Source of the DNA: Eubacterium sp.
GTDB lineage: Bacteria > Bacillota > Clostridia > Oscillospirales > Acutalibacteraceae
Direction: 5' to 3'
Length of the DNA: 64,000 nt
Assembly: GCA_015655975.1 (NCBI GenBank)
Contig: DVEP01000020.1
Coordinates: 130,364 to 194,363 of the forward strand
The notes beneath the pieces were generated by a model. The model saw only the letters and a list, made by a program, of their open reading frames with translations, was not told the DNA's origin and ran no database searches. Shown one piece after another: positions 44,854 to 53,637 of this stretch; the stretch's first letter is position 1; the number at the start of each line of letters is the position of its first letter. The translations under genes were made by a program, and so were the position numbers.

Positions 44854-45292
44854 TACACTTTTTAAAATACGCCATATCTTGAAGCAATATGCCGTTTTCG
44901 ACAATCGGGCGGTCATAATTTTCGGTAAAGAAGTTTTTTATTATATACGATTTTTTAAATCCGCATTTTTCGTAAAACTTCGCATTTTGAGTGCCGTCGC
45001 CCGTGCCCGCCTGCAAATACTCAAATTCGTCTCTATACTCATTTTCAACAAAGTTTATGAGGTTCTTTGCGTATCCCATTCGCTGAAATTCGGGTTTAAC
45101 GGAAATATTTTTTATCTCAATGATTTTATCGCTTTCCCTCGTTACAACGCACTGCGCCTTAACATCGCTGTCAAGCAAAACATACATCTTGCCACGCTCC
45201 AAATACCTGTCAACCATACTTTCCTGTTCGTCTCCCAAAAGCAAAAGGTCGATATACTTTTTCTTATTTTCCTTAATTTCGACAAATTTCAT
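44843..45292 (-). CDS. GNAT-family N-acetyltransferase (A)
   Basis: 149 residues. The acetyl-CoA site is ISVKPEFQRMGYAKNLINFVE (motif A, Q/RxxGxA), followed by GTQNAKFYEKCGFKK, the usual motif B end. GNAT enzymes transfer acetyl groups to amines; the substrate is unknown. It begins 3 bp after the next gene upstream and is part of a three-gene unit with a second GNAT and a SnoaL-like gene. Its stop lies inside the shared terminator. Confidence 0.88.
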   Translation of the reverse strand: MKFVEIKENKKKYIDLLLLGDEQESMVDRYLERGKMYVLLDSDVKAQCVVTRESDKIIEIKNISVKPEFQRMGYAKNLINFVENEYRDEFEYLQAGTGDGTQNAKFYEKCGFKKSYIIKNFFTENYDRPIVENGILLQDMAYFKKCIKK

Positions 45293-45295
45293 AGT

Positions 45296-45751
45296 TTACT
45301 CATCGTTTCTGTTCAATTCAAAAATCTGAACAGGGCTGCCGAACTCCTCTGTTATTTTTCCCGGCTTAAAGCCGAGTTTTTCGTAAAATTTTCTCGCGCC
45401 CACACCTTCAGGCACATCATCGCAATATGTTGAAACAGAAATATTTTTATCTTCATCAACACAATCAAGCATATAATCAAAAAGTCTTTTTGCTATGTGT
45501 CTTCTTCTGAATTCTTTATCAACAAGTAAAAAACAAAGTTTTCCGCTGTCTTTAAGGAACAACAATTCGCCTACAATTTTGCCGTTTTCTTTAGCGCAGA
45601 CAGCCGATTTATCGGTAATAAAATCAAGCACCGTATTCTTGTGTTCAAAAAGTCCGTTTTCGGTTTCCAAGCCGGGAAACATATATCTTTCTTTTTCAAC
45701 AAGTTGCATCCAGTTTTCTATATCTTTTTCTGTGCATAGTTCAAAATTCAT
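45296..45751 (-). CDS. GNAT-family N-acetyltransferase (B)
   Basis: About 151 residues from the ATG at 45751 behind AAGGAG. Motif A is LLVDKEFRRRHIAKRLFDYML and motif B is GARKFYEKLGFKPGKI. It differs clearly from the other GNAT, so the two are neighbours with a shared fold and no sign of recent duplication. Substrate unknown. It starts 11 bp after the SnoaL-like gene. Cytoplasmic. Confidence 0.87.
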   Translation of the reverse strand: MNFELCTEKDIENWMQLVEKERYMFPGLETENGLFEHKNTVLDFITDKSAVCAKENGKIVGELLFLKDSGKLCFLLVDKEFRRRHIAKRLFDYMLDCVDEDKNISVSTYCDDVPEGVGARKFYEKLGFKPGKITEEFGSPVQIFELNRNDE

Positions 45752-45762
45752 AAAATACTCCT

Positions 45763-46182
45763 TTAAAACCACTTGGAACTTTGCTCTTCAAAGTGAGGAT
45801 TTTCGCCGTTTTCGTACGGATTGTATCTTTTGATATTGCAACCGTATTCCTGCAAAAACGAAATTTTACCGTCATCATCAAACTCAACAACGCTGACTCC
45901 GTCAAATTCTTCTGTCTTGCCGTTGTACATAATATTTTTAAAATACCACTTAACAGCAACCGATTTCCCGTTTTCAAAAAATTTTTTGATGTCCCAAACC
46001 AAAACATCTCCGCGCTTATTCCACTCATCAAACCAATGAGCAATCTGTTTTGCCCCGAGATATTGCGGACCCCAACTTTCAATATATATTGCGTCGTGTG
46101 AAAAAATTTCTTCTATCCCCAAATCTTTTTTAACGAGCCACATTTCAAACCATAAAGAAATTGTTTTTTCATATTCTGTCAT
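45763..46182 (-). CDS. SnoaL/NTF2-like domain protein
   Basis: 139 residues with the cone-shaped SnoaL/NTF2-like pattern: helical N-terminus (YEKTISLWFEMWLVKKD), IEEIFSHDAIYIESWGPQYLGAKQIAHWFDEW, and paired strands (VWDIKKFF, AVKWYFKN, FDGVSVVEFD). Such folds bind small hydrophobic ligands or act as isomerases or dehydratases; no catalytic set can be assigned. First gene of the unit with the two acetyltransferases, so it could share their substrate. Confidence 0.75.
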   Translation of the reverse strand: MTEYEKTISLWFEMWLVKKDLGIEEIFSHDAIYIESWGPQYLGAKQIAHWFDEWNKRGDVLVWDIKKFFENGKSVAVKWYFKNIMYNGKTEEFDGVSVVEFDDDGKISFLQEYGCNIKRYNPYENGENPHFEEQSSKWF

Positions 46183-46229
46183 ACTGCATCACCTAAAATA
46201 ATTTTACACAAACAAACCCAAAGTTGCAA

Positions 46230-46270
46230 CAAAAAGACCGACATTTTCAAACAAAACATCGGTCAAAAAA
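46230..46270 (-). terminator. Terminator of the B12-riboswitch surface protein gene
   Basis: Stem GACCGATGTTTT / AAAATGTCGGTC on the minus strand (one small mismatch) followed by TTTTTG. Confidence 0.75.
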
Positions 46271-46278
46271 ATTAAAAA

Positions 46279-47361
46279 TTATTTTTCTTTTTTCTTCAAA
46301 ATTGCAAGAAGCGAAGCCGAGCCGACAAACGCAGCAACTCCGAAAGAAACTGCCCCTGTGTCGGGAGAAACGAGCGAATCGTCTTTTCCCTGTTCGCTGT
46401 TTTCATCTGTCGGTTTGTTTTCCGGTTTTTGTGTAGGCTTTTCTGTCGGTTTTTGTGTGGGTTTTTCGTCCTCTTTAAGCAAAGGTAAATAGTAGCCGAA
46501 TCCTGTCAAAGCGTCTTTGGTAGCAAATGCGCTGTCTTTTCCGCCGTAAGTATAGATACCTGTTGCCGAGCCTTTAAAATTGCCCAAAAGTTCGTATGTT
46601 TCGTCTGCTTTTTCAATATTTCCTGCCTTTGAGTACGCCATCAAAACGAGCGCAGTAGAGTCAGCGTTCGGCTCTGTACCGTAGTCGGCATTTGAAAAAT
46701 ATCCGCCGTCAACTTTATAGCTTGACAAAACATTGAAAGCGTCTTCAATATACTTTGAATAGTCGTTTGAGCCTTTATAACTCAAAAGTCCCGTAACAAA
46801 AACGGCGGTATTGTCGCTCGAAAAGCCCCAATAATCTAAACCCTTGCCCATTGTATAGCAAGAAACCAAACTGTCTGCAAGAGTATTCACAAACTTTTCG
46901 TCTGCACCGACAACAGAAACTGCTTCGAGCGCGTCTTTATAATAGTACGGGTTGTCGTCGTCAGGTTTTGTCGCGTCTGTTTTCTCAAAAAGTTCAACAA
47001 GATTGTAGCCGTTGAAATTTTCAACATCGTATCCGAGAGAATTTAAGCAAAGAATTGAGTTTGCAAAAAGGTTCATAGAATTGAGTTCGCCTTTTGTTTC
47101 GTCAAGTCTTTCTTTTACCGAGTTTACATAAGTTTTTTCAAACTTACTCATATCAATTCCTGCTTTCAGAAAAACATAGAAATCTCTTGAATTGTCTATT
47201 GTAAACTCTTCAACTCCGTTTTTTTTGAACTCAGCCAAGACATATTCGGCAGCGCCGTTTGCCTCGCTGACAACAGTGTTTTTCGGCACGCTTGCAAACG
47301 CAGTGATTGTTGTAGAAACAGCAAGCACAAGTGCAACAATGCCTGAAATGATTTTTTTCAT
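46279..47361 (-). CDS. Sortase-anchored surface protein under cobalamin riboswitch; transcobalamin/terpenoid-cyclase-like helical domain
   Basis: 360 residues. Signal peptide (1-23, ending TAFAS), a helical domain (about 25-295), a Pro/Lys/Thr wall-spanning repeat (KPTQKPTEKPTQKPENKP), then SPDTG, a hydrophobic helix and KKKEK, a sortase signal. The helical domain has repeats such as NLFANSILCLNSLGYD, YYKDALEAVSVVGADEKFVNTLADSL and TEPNADSTALVLMAYSKAGN, typical of an alpha6/alpha6 barrel as in intrinsic factor and transcobalamin. A cobalamin riboswitch lies directly upstream, so I infer a wall-attached B12-capture protein. The usual beta domain (DUF4430) is not seen. No B12 transporter gene is nearby. 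A prenyltransferase-like enzyme role is the alternative. Confidence 0.75.
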   Translation of the reverse strand: MKKIISGIVALVLAVSTTITAFASVPKNTVVSEANGAAEYVLAEFKKNGVEEFTIDNSRDFYVFLKAGIDMSKFEKTYVNSVKERLDETKGELNSMNLFANSILCLNSLGYDVENFNGYNLVELFEKTDATKPDDDNPYYYKDALEAVSVVGADEKFVNTLADSLVSCYTMGKGLDYWGFSSDNTAVFVTGLLSYKGSNDYSKYIEDAFNVLSSYKVDGGYFSNADYGTEPNADSTALVLMAYSKAGNIEKADETYELLGNFKGSATGIYTYGGKDSAFATKDALTGFGYYLPLLKEDEKPTQKPTEKPTQKPENKPTDENSEQGKDDSLVSPDTGAVSFGVAAFVGSASLLAILKKKEK

Positions 47362-47394
47362 AGTTTTCTCCTCACCGAAAATTAAAATTCAATT

Positions 47395-47517
47395 CAAATA
47401 TCCTGACTCAGAGCTTAACCTTACCCGCGCCTTCCCCTTTCGAGTGGCATTTGCAGGCTTGTATCTCTTTACAGTAGAGTGAGCTGTTTTGGGATTTCAC
47501 CAAATTCCTTGAATTGT
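47395..47517 (-). ncRNA. Cobalamin riboswitch
   Basis: Read on the minus strand: GGTGAAATCC, then ACAGC..CACT..CTGT, GCCTGCAAATGCCACT, GGGGAAGGC, and a B12-box-like GAGTCAGGA (about 47409-47401) in the canonical order and spacing. The ribosome site GGTGAGGAG (47374-47366) follows within 30 bp, so control is probably at translation. When B12 binds, expression of the surface protein should fall. Confidence 0.88.
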
Positions 47518-47523
47518 TATTTA

Positions 47524-47552
47524 ATCATACAACAAGATTTTATACTTGTCAA
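47524..47552 (-). promoter_or_regulatory. Promoter of the cobalamin-riboswitch transcript
   Basis: Minus strand TTGACA, 17 bp, TATGAT, just before the riboswitch. Confidence 0.8.
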
Positions 47553-47562
47553 TGTTAACTCC

Positions 47563-47591
47563 TTGACACGAGAAAACACAAATATTAAAAT
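47563..47591 (+). promoter_or_regulatory. Promoter of the alkyltransferase-like gene
   Basis: Perfect TTGACA, 17 bp, TAAAAT, divergent from the riboswitch promoter. The leader before the TTG at 47608 would be only about 10 nt. Confidence 0.7.
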
Positions 47592-47607
47592 ATGAAAGGT
47601 GATGAAT

Positions 47608-47925
47608 TTGAGCAAAAACACTTACGACTTAATTTACAACGCAGTTTGCCGAATACCGAAAGGCAAAGTTGCAACATACGGCACAATAGCAACTATGGCA
47701 GGAAATGTAAAACTTGCCCGAGTTGTAGGCTACGCCCTTCACAAAAACCCGAACCCCGACAAAATTCCGTGTTACAGAGTAGTCAACCGTTTCGGCAGAG
47801 TGTCCGAAGCGTTTGCTTTCGGAGGAGAAAACGAGCAGATAAAAAGGCTGCAAAAGGACGGGATAGAAGTGCGAAAAGACAACACCGTAGATTTAAAAAA
47901 GTACGGCTGGACGCCGAAATTTTAA
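47608..47925 (+). CDS. MGMT-family DNA alkyltransferase-like protein
   Basis: About 105 residues, only the C-terminal alkyltransferase domain. The helix-turn-helix region is IPKGKVATYGTIATMAGNVKLARVVGYALHKNP, and the active-site loop is IPCYRVVNRFGRVS, where the acceptor Cys is kept but the usual His after it is Tyr. FGGENEQIKRL follows. It would either repair O6-alkylguanine or flag it for excision. A GTG at 47599 and ATG at 47602 overlap the ribosome site AAAGGTG, so TTG at 47608 is preferred. Single gene. Confidence 0.87.
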   Translation: MSKNTYDLIYNAVCRIPKGKVATYGTIATMAGNVKLARVVGYALHKNPNPDKIPCYRVVNRFGRVSEAFAFGGENEQIKRLQKDGIEVRKDNTVDLKKYGWTPKF

Positions 47926-47972
47926 AATTTCAAAATTCACGAGTTGATAAAAACACATAACGAACAGATACA

Positions 47973-48017
47973 TAAAAAGCGTTGCAATCGGCATGACTGC
48001 AACGCTTTTGCTTTTTA
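47973..48017. terminator. Terminator between alkyltransferase gene and thiC
   Basis: Stem AAAAGCGTTGCA / TGCAACGCTTTT, with A and T flanks, serving the convergent genes. Confidence 0.85.
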
Positions 48018-48039
48018 CATTTTAAACTGTATATTCAAA

Positions 48040-49353
48040 TTATTTTTCTGTACAAAACTCTACTTTTTTGCCATCTAAAATCATATTGGTTGTTCTGACA
48101 GCGCACATTTTTCCGCACATTGAACAAGTGTGTCTGTCTTTCGGAGGCGTGCTTTCAAAGTATTCTTTTGCTTTTTCGCCGTCAATTGCAAGTTCAAACA
48201 TTTCGTCCCAATCGGTATTGTGCCTTGCTTTTGCCATTTTATTGTCTATATCTTTTGCGTTTTCAATACCTTTTGCAATATCGGCTGCATGAGCGGCAAT
48301 TTTTGTTGCAACTATACCCTCTTTAACATCGTTCAAGTCGGGCAGTCTTAAATGTTCGGCAGGAGTAACATAGCAGAGGAAGTCTGCTCCGCTTGACGCT
48401 GCGATTGCGCCGCCTATCGCAGAAGTGATATGGTCGTAGCCGGGCGCAATGTCCGTAACAAGCGGACCCAAAACATAGAACGGAGCATTGTGGCAAAGTC
48501 TCTTTTGAATTTGCATATTTGCGGCAATTTCATTGAGCGCAATATGTCCCGGACCCTCTACAATAACCTGAACATCTTTTGCCCACGCTCTTTCTGTAAG
48601 GTAACCGAGCTCGATAAGTTCTGCTATTTGTCCTGCGTCGGTGCCGTCGTCTATGCAACCGGGACGAAGTGCGTCGCCCAAACTTATGGTAACATCGTAT
48701 TCTCTCAAAATATCTAAAACTTCGTCATAGTATTCATAAAACGGGTTTTCGTTGCCTGTCATCATCATCCACGCAAAAAGGAGAGAACCGCCTCTTGAAA
48801 CAATGTTCATCTTTCTTTTATCTCTGCGAAAAGCCTCGACAGCCCGTCTGTTTATTCCTGCGTGAATTGTCATAAAATCTACGCCGTCTTCTGCGTGAGC
48901 CCTGATTACACGCAAAAAGTCTTCGGCAGTGATTTCAAGCAGGTCTTTTTCAAGGTATCCTATGGCGTCATACATAGGTACCGTACCTATCATAGCGCTT
49001 GATTTTTCAATGAGCGCCTTGCGAAAAGTATTTGTTTTTCCGTAATTACTCAAGTCCATTATAGACTCTACTCCGAATTTCAAAGCCAAATCTACTTTTT
49101 GCATCTCAACATCGTAGTCTTTGCAGTCGCCCGAAATTCCGAGATTTACATTCATCTTTGTTCTGAGCCCCGTACCGACGCCCTCGGGAGAAATGTTTTT
49201 ATGATTGATATTGCACGGTATCGCAACCTCGCCTTTTGCAACAAGTTTGATGAGTTCGTTTACATCTTTGTTTTCTTTTTTTGCAACAATTTCAAGTTCG
49301 GGAGTAACTATGCCTTTTTTAGCAGCCTCCATTTGTGTTTTGTAGTTTCTCAT
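48040..49353 (-). CDS. thiC: Phosphomethylpyrimidine synthase
   Basis: 437 residues. ThiC converts aminoimidazole ribotide to HMP phosphate by radical SAM chemistry. [39 protein letters not shown] and [14 protein letters not shown] are highly conserved, and the C-terminal [4Fe-4S] site is CSMCGKMC. It is the last gene of the thiamine operon. Its length is that of the shorter bacterial ThiC form lacking the extra N-terminal domain. Cytoplasmic. Confidence 0.97.
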   Translation of the reverse strand: MRNYKTQMEAAKKGIVTPELEIVAKKENKDVNELIKLVAKGEVAIPCNINHKNISPEGVGTGLRTKMNVNLGISGDCKDYDVEMQKVDLALKFGVESIMDLSNYGKTNTFRKALIEKSSAMIGTVPMYDAIGYLEKDLLEITAEDFLRVIRAHAEDGVDFMTIHAGINRRAVEAFRRDKRKMNIVSRGGSLLFAWMMMTGNENPFYEYYDEVLDILREYDVTISLGDALRPGCIDDGTDAGQIAELIELGYLTERAWAKDVQVIVEGPGHIALNEIAANMQIQKRLCHNAPFYVLGPLVTDIAPGYDHITSAIGGAIAASSGADFLCYVTPAEHLRLPDLNDVKEGIVATKIAAHAADIAKGIENAKDIDNKMAKARHNTDWDEMFELAIDGEKAKEYFESTPPKDRHTCSMCGKMCAVRTTNMILDGKKVEFCTEK

Positions 49354-49382
49354 ATTTTTGCCCTTTCTTTGTTGATTTTTTC

Positions 49383-50036
49383 TTATTTAAGTATTGCATC
49401 TTTCACAATTTGCTTTAAAATTTCACACTCTTTTTCAATATCTTTTGCCGAAAACACAGCCGATACAGTTGCTATTCCGTCTATACCGCAGCCTGCAAGT
49501 TCGCATATATTTTCCTTTTCAATCCCGCCGATTGCCACAACAGGAATATTTACACAACTGCAGATTTCTTTCAACTCTGCTTTTGAAATGCGTATGGCAT
49601 TTTTCTTTGTAGGCGATGCAAAAACACTGCCTGCTCCGAGATAGTCTGCGCCCGATTTTTCAGCCGACTGTGCCTGCTGTACCGTTTTCGCAGTAGCACC
49701 GATGATGAAACCCGACGGCGCAATTTTGCGAGCCTGGGAGATTGACAAGTCGTCTTTTCCCAGATGAACACCGTCCGCATTGCTTTTTAAAGCGACGGTC
49801 AAATTGTCGTTTATAATCAAAGGAACTGCGTATTTACTGCAAATTTTTTTAATTTCAACTGCTTTTTCAATATATTCGCTTTCCTCTGCTCCCTTTTCGC
49901 GCAGTTGAATACAAGTCGCTCCGCCTTTTAAAGCCATTTCAACCTGTCGGCACAAATTTTCTGTGCTTTTTTCGGCAGAACTCGGAGTGATTGCGTAAAG
50001 CAACAAGTTTTCTTTACCAAATTTAATTGAAACCAC
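49383..50036 (-). CDS. thiE: Thiamine-phosphate synthase
   Basis: 217 residues, TIM barrel that couples HMP diphosphate and thiazole phosphate. The signature residues are [43 protein letters not shown] and [16 protein letters not shown], and VVAIGGI binds the phosphate. All functional motifs are intact, so this is the true ThiE of the two related genes. The GTG start at 50036 lies inside the end of the TenI-like gene (14-bp overlap), with AAAAGG only a few bases upstream. Confidence 0.92.
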   Translation of the reverse strand: MVSIKFGKENLLLYAITPSSAEKSTENLCRQVEMALKGGATCIQLREKGAEESEYIEKAVEIKKICSKYAVPLIINDNLTVALKSNADGVHLGKDDLSISQARKIAPSGFIIGATAKTVQQAQSAEKSGADYLGAGSVFASPTKKNAIRISKAELKEICSCVNIPVVAIGGIEKENICELAGCGIDGIATVSAVFSAKDIEKECEILKQIVKDAILK

Positions 50037-50628
50037 CGCCTTTTAAATCGTCCGTATATTTTTTTACATTTTCGGCTGTCATAAAACCGCTCATCAAACA
50101 ACAGCCGTCTGCACCGTTTTTTTCAACAATTCCGACATTTTCTTTTGAAATTCCGCCTATCGCAAAAACAGGTATATTGACGCTTTTTGAAACTTCGCGA
50201 ACAAAATCCACACCTTTGCCTTTCAGTCCTTTTTTGCAGTCCGTTTCAAAAACATTTCCCGCAAAAATGTAGGTACAACCCGATTTTTCGGCAAAAACGG
50301 AATCTTCTGCACTATGACAGGACGCCCCCAGGATTTTAAAAAATGCCCTGTCATTTTCGCTGATTTGCCCGAGTTTTGAAAACGGCAGATGAATTGCCGT
50401 GCACCCGATTTTTTTTGCACAGTCTATGAAATTGTGAGCCACGAAAAGCACGCCGTATCTGTCGCAAATTTCTTTCACTTTTACTGCAAGAGAAAAATAT
50501 TCATCTTCCGACAAATCTTTTTCGCGAAGCACTATTGCGCTTACTTTCGCTTTTGCAACATTTTCAATTTGAACAAGAAAATCGTTTTTGCACAGTTTTC
50601 TGTTTGTTACGCAAATGATTTTAAACAT
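50023..50628 (-). CDS. TenI/ThiE-like thiazole tautomerase-type protein
   Basis: 201 residues with the same barrel as ThiE, but diverged: IVLREKDL replaces QLREK, FVAHNFIDCAKKIGCTAIHLPFSKL replaces the IINDN..VHLGQ stretch, and the pyrophosphate-binding TK loop is missing (YIFAGNVFETDCKKG instead). The His in VAHN and the pattern fit TenI, the thiazole tautomerase that shares the ThiE fold. It overlaps thiH by 8 bp and thiE by 14 bp, so it belongs to the thiazole branch. Called TenI-like because the substrate cannot be proven. Confidence 0.75.
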   Translation of the reverse strand: MFKIICVTNRKLCKNDFLVQIENVAKAKVSAIVLREKDLSEDEYFSLAVKVKEICDRYGVLFVAHNFIDCAKKIGCTAIHLPFSKLGQISENDRAFFKILGASCHSAEDSVFAEKSGCTYIFAGNVFETDCKKGLKGKGVDFVREVSKSVNIPVFAIGGISKENVGIVEKNGADGCCLMSGFMTAENVKKYTDDLKGGGFN

Positions 50629-51874
50629 ATAAATAATCGTTCAGCACAGGCTGAAGCCCCTCTTTTGAAATATCTTCATACATTTTTTCAAAACTTCTCG
50701 AATCGTTGATTTCAAATTGCTCGTCGCCCTGTGCCTCGTCACTTTTCTTGCCCGTGTATTTGCTTTCGTGGTCTCCGATACCCGTTGAAACGCCTGCCGA
50801 AACTTTTGTGGCGGCAATTTTCACAATACCGTTTCTGAAGCTTTCGCTTTCTCTTGAAGATACCGTAATGCCTGCAAACGGCAGAAAAATTCTGTATGCG
50901 CAAACGATTTGACACAGCTGTGTTTCGTGAACATCGAGCGGATTGATTTTTTCATTGTTTATAATCGGTCGAAGTCTGGGGCACGACAGCGACATTTCGG
51001 CGTGCGGATATTTTCTCTGCAAATAGTAAACATGAAGCGCGGTTGCAAGCGCGTCTTTTCTGAAATCCGACAATCCTAAAAGCGCCGAAAAGCCTACACC
51101 TCTCATTCCTCCCATCAACGCTCTCTCCTGAGCGTCAAATCGGTACGGCCACACTCTTTTGTGCCCTGCCAAATGCAGTGTTTCATACTTTTTATCGTCG
51201 TATGTTTCCTGAAATACCGTAACATAGTCTGCTCCGCACTCACGCAGATACCTATACTCGTCTGTATTGAGCGGATATATTTCAAGCCCCACCATTTTGA
51301 AATACTTTCTTGCAGTTTTACAAGCCTCGCCGATATACTCAACATCGCTCATACTCCTGCTTTCGCCTGTCAAAATCAATATTTCTTCCATACCCGACTC
51401 TGCAATGACGCGCATTTCTTTTTCTATTTGCTCAGGTGTAAGTTTCATTCTTTTAATATGGTTGTAGCAATTAAACCCACAATAAATACAATAGTTTTCA
51501 CAATAGTTCGCTATATAAAGCGGAGTGAAAATGTACACGGTGTTTCCGAAATGCCGTCTTGTTTCAAGCCTTGCCCTCTGCGCCATTTGTTCAAGATACG
51601 GTTCAGCGGCAGGTGACAAAAGCGCTTTCAAATCTTCAACGGTACAACTTTCGTGTGCAAGCGCCGTTTCAACATCTTTTGCAGTATATTTTGCGTAATC
51701 GTAGTTGTTCATTTGTGAAATGACTTTTTCGCAAATATCTGAATTTATCTGCTCCATATCGGGCAAATATTCCATGTGATTTTTTCTGCTTGAAGGGTCC
51801 GTTTCAAGTTTGTGCTTTTTTTCAAGCGCTTTTTCCGACAAAAACTCGGAATCGACAAAAAAATCGTTTTCCAT
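50621..51874 (-). CDS. thiH: 2-Iminoacetate synthase
   Basis: 417 residues. Radical SAM enzyme that splits tyrosine into dehydroglycine and p-cresol for thiazole formation, typical of anaerobes that lack ThiO. The cluster motif is CENYCIYCGFN (CxxxCxxC). LTGESRSMSDVEYIGEAC and the C-terminal GIGDHESKY segments agree with ThiH. It is 41 bp after thiG and overlaps the TenI-like gene. Together these form the thiazole synthase complex ThiGH. Confidence 0.96.
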   Translation of the reverse strand: MENDFFVDSEFLSEKALEKKHKLETDPSSRKNHMEYLPDMEQINSDICEKVISQMNNYDYAKYTAKDVETALAHESCTVEDLKALLSPAAEPYLEQMAQRARLETRRHFGNTVYIFTPLYIANYCENYCIYCGFNCYNHIKRMKLTPEQIEKEMRVIAESGMEEILILTGESRSMSDVEYIGEACKTARKYFKMVGLEIYPLNTDEYRYLRECGADYVTVFQETYDDKKYETLHLAGHKRVWPYRFDAQERALMGGMRGVGFSALLGLSDFRKDALATALHVYYLQRKYPHAEMSLSCPRLRPIINNEKINPLDVHETQLCQIVCAYRIFLPFAGITVSSRESESFRNGIVKIAATKVSAGVSTGIGDHESKYTGKKSDEAQGDEQFEINDSRSFEKMYEDISKEGLQPVLNDYLYV

Positions 51875-51915
51875 TCAATCACCATTCTTTTCGTTGTGTA
51901 ATCTATATTTAAAAA

Positions 51916-52701
51916 TCAATCTCTCAAAAAGCCTGTAAGAGGGTCTGACGCAGACGCTCCACGCATCAGCACTCTGCCGAGTCCCGACAGATATGCATGT
52001 CTGCCTGCCTCAATCGCTTTTTTGAAAGCAGAAGCCATCAGCACCAAATCGCCCGCAGTAGCAAGCGCAGTATTCGCCATCACTGCCGCCGCGCCCATTT
52101 CCATAGCCTCGCAGGCCTGCGACGGACTGCCGATTCCCGCGTCAACAATAATCGGCAAATCTATCTCGTCTATCAAAATCTGTATAAACTCTTTCGTTGC
52201 AAGTCCCTTGTTTGAACCTATCGGCGACGCAAGAGGCATTACGGACGAAGCGCCTGCATTTACCAAATCTCTTGCAACATTCAAGTCGGGGTACATATAC
52301 GGCATTACGACAAAGCCCTCTTTTGCCAAAATTTCAGTCGCTTTGCATGTTTCGTAGTTGTCGGGCAGTAAATATTTTGTGTCGCGCATTATTTCTATTT
52401 TAACAAAATCTCCGCAGCCGAGTTCTCTTGACAGCCTTGCTATTCTGACTGCCTCGTCTGCATTTCTTGCGCCCGATGTATTTGGAAGCAAAGTAACATT
52501 TTTCGGTATGTAGTCGAGTATGTTTTCGTGTTCTTTTGTGTTTGCGCGTCTGACTGCAAGAGTAATGATTTCCGCGCCTGCGTCTTTGACTGCCGACTCA
52601 ATAAGTTTTAAAGAATACTTGCCCGAGCCGAGAATGAAACGGGAAGAAAACTCTTTTCCCCCAAGCACCAATTTATCATTTTCAATATTTTTATTTTCCA
52701 T
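51916..52701 (-). CDS. thiG: Thiazole synthase
   Basis: 261 residues. ThiG forms the thiazole phosphate ring from deoxyxylulose phosphate, dehydroglycine and ThiS thiocarboxylate. [14 protein letters not shown] opens the protein, the Schiff-base Lys region is [15 protein letters not shown], and [30 protein letters not shown] is the conserved phosphate-binding end. Standard length. Between thiF and thiH in the operon; 105 bp separate it from thiF, with no other feature seen there. Confidence 0.97.
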   Translation of the reverse strand: MENKNIENDKLVLGGKEFSSRFILGSGKYSLKLIESAVKDAGAEIITLAVRRANTKEHENILDYIPKNVTLLPNTSGARNADEAVRIARLSRELGCGDFVKIEIMRDTKYLLPDNYETCKATEILAKEGFVVMPYMYPDLNVARDLVNAGASSVMPLASPIGSNKGLATKEFIQILIDEIDLPIIVDAGIGSPSQACEAMEMGAAAVMANTALATAGDLVLMASAFKKAIEAGRHAYLSGLGRVLMRGASASDPLTGFLRD

Positions 52702-52806
52702 AAAACTACCTCTTTTAAGATTTTATTTTCAATTCGGCAACTCAATAAATAAAAAGTTAACTGCCGTAAAATCAAACTTTAAATATACTGCATTTGACTC
52801 AAAAAC

Positions 52807-53442
52807 CTATGCGTCTGTTTTGCCGAGAATTATTCTGAGCACCTGGTTTGCCTGATGCGAAGCACAAACGCAAACTCTCGAAGAAATAAGTCCGATACCG
52901 TCTGCGACATCGCTTTTCTCATCTCCGCAAATATAAAAACGCTTTGACACTTTTCTTGTCCTAATCAAATTTGCAGACGAAACGCCTGCCATACCCGAAC
53001 CCGAGACCAAATATTTGTCTGCAAAAAGTTCAAGTACATTTTGCACAAGCATTGCCTTTTGTTCGGGAACATCGAACGCTTCGCAAACTATTTCGTCATT
53101 TTTGAGCAAATCAAAAACATTGTTTTCACAGATTTTTACCGTATCTGTTTCGACACTGCAAAACGGATTTATTTGGTAAATGATTTCTTTCAAAGCCTCT
53201 GTTTTGTACTGTCCTATTTGAGAAACGAAGTATTGCTGTCTGTTCAAATTTGAAATATCCACTTTGTCAAAGTCGATTAAATGCAAACTTCCTACGCCTG
53301 CACGAGCAAGCAAGACTGAAATATTTGAGCCGAGTCCGCCGAGTCCGCAAACGGCAACTCTTGTATTTTTAAATCTTTTCTGCACATCTTCGCCGCATCG
53401 CAGACAAAGAGCCGTCACAATATCTTTTTCCGAAATCTGCAC
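52807..53442 (-). CDS. thiF: ThiS adenylyltransferase
   Basis: 211 residues, the short clostridial form of ThiF. The E1-like nucleotide site is VAVCGLGGLGSNISVLLARAGVG (about 30-52), followed by LIDFDKVDISNLNRQQYF, the conserved ATP-binding segment. It activates the C-terminal glycine of ThiS as an adenylate before sulfur transfer. A CxxC pair sits near the N-terminus (CLRCGED). Its ATG directly abuts the thiS stop at 53443. Confidence 0.92.
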   Translation of the reverse strand: MQISEKDIVTALCLRCGEDVQKRFKNTRVAVCGLGGLGSNISVLLARAGVGSLHLIDFDKVDISNLNRQQYFVSQIGQYKTEALKEIIYQINPFCSVETDTVKICENNVFDLLKNDEIVCEAFDVPEQKAMLVQNVLELFADKYLVSGSGMAGVSSANLIRTRKVSKRFYICGDEKSDVADGIGLISSRVCVCASHQANQVLRIILGKTDA

Positions 53443-53637
53443 TTAACCGCCTCCTACAAAACTTACGACCTCAACAGTATCGCCGTCTTTGAGAATTGTG
53501 CTTTCATACATTGACTTCGGCACAATTTCTCCGTTTATTTCCACTGCGACACGCAATAGATTGTAGTTTGCTTTTTCAAGATATTCCTGTACGGAAACAT
53601 TTATCTCGTCTGTATCAATACCGTTTATTTTGACCAT
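53443..53637 (-). CDS. thiS: Sulfur carrier protein ThiS
   Basis: 64 residues from the ATG at 53637 behind GGAGGAAG; the longer frame would lie deeper in thiD. A ubiquitin-like fold is expected, with [15 protein letters not shown] and the C-terminal tail EVVSFVGGG whose terminal glycines take the thiocarboxylate. It overlaps the end of thiD by 23 bp and is followed without a gap by thiF. Confidence 0.95.
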   Translation of the reverse strand: MVKINGIDTDEINVSVQEYLEKANYNLLRVAVEINGEIVPKSMYESTILKDGDTVEVVSFVGGG

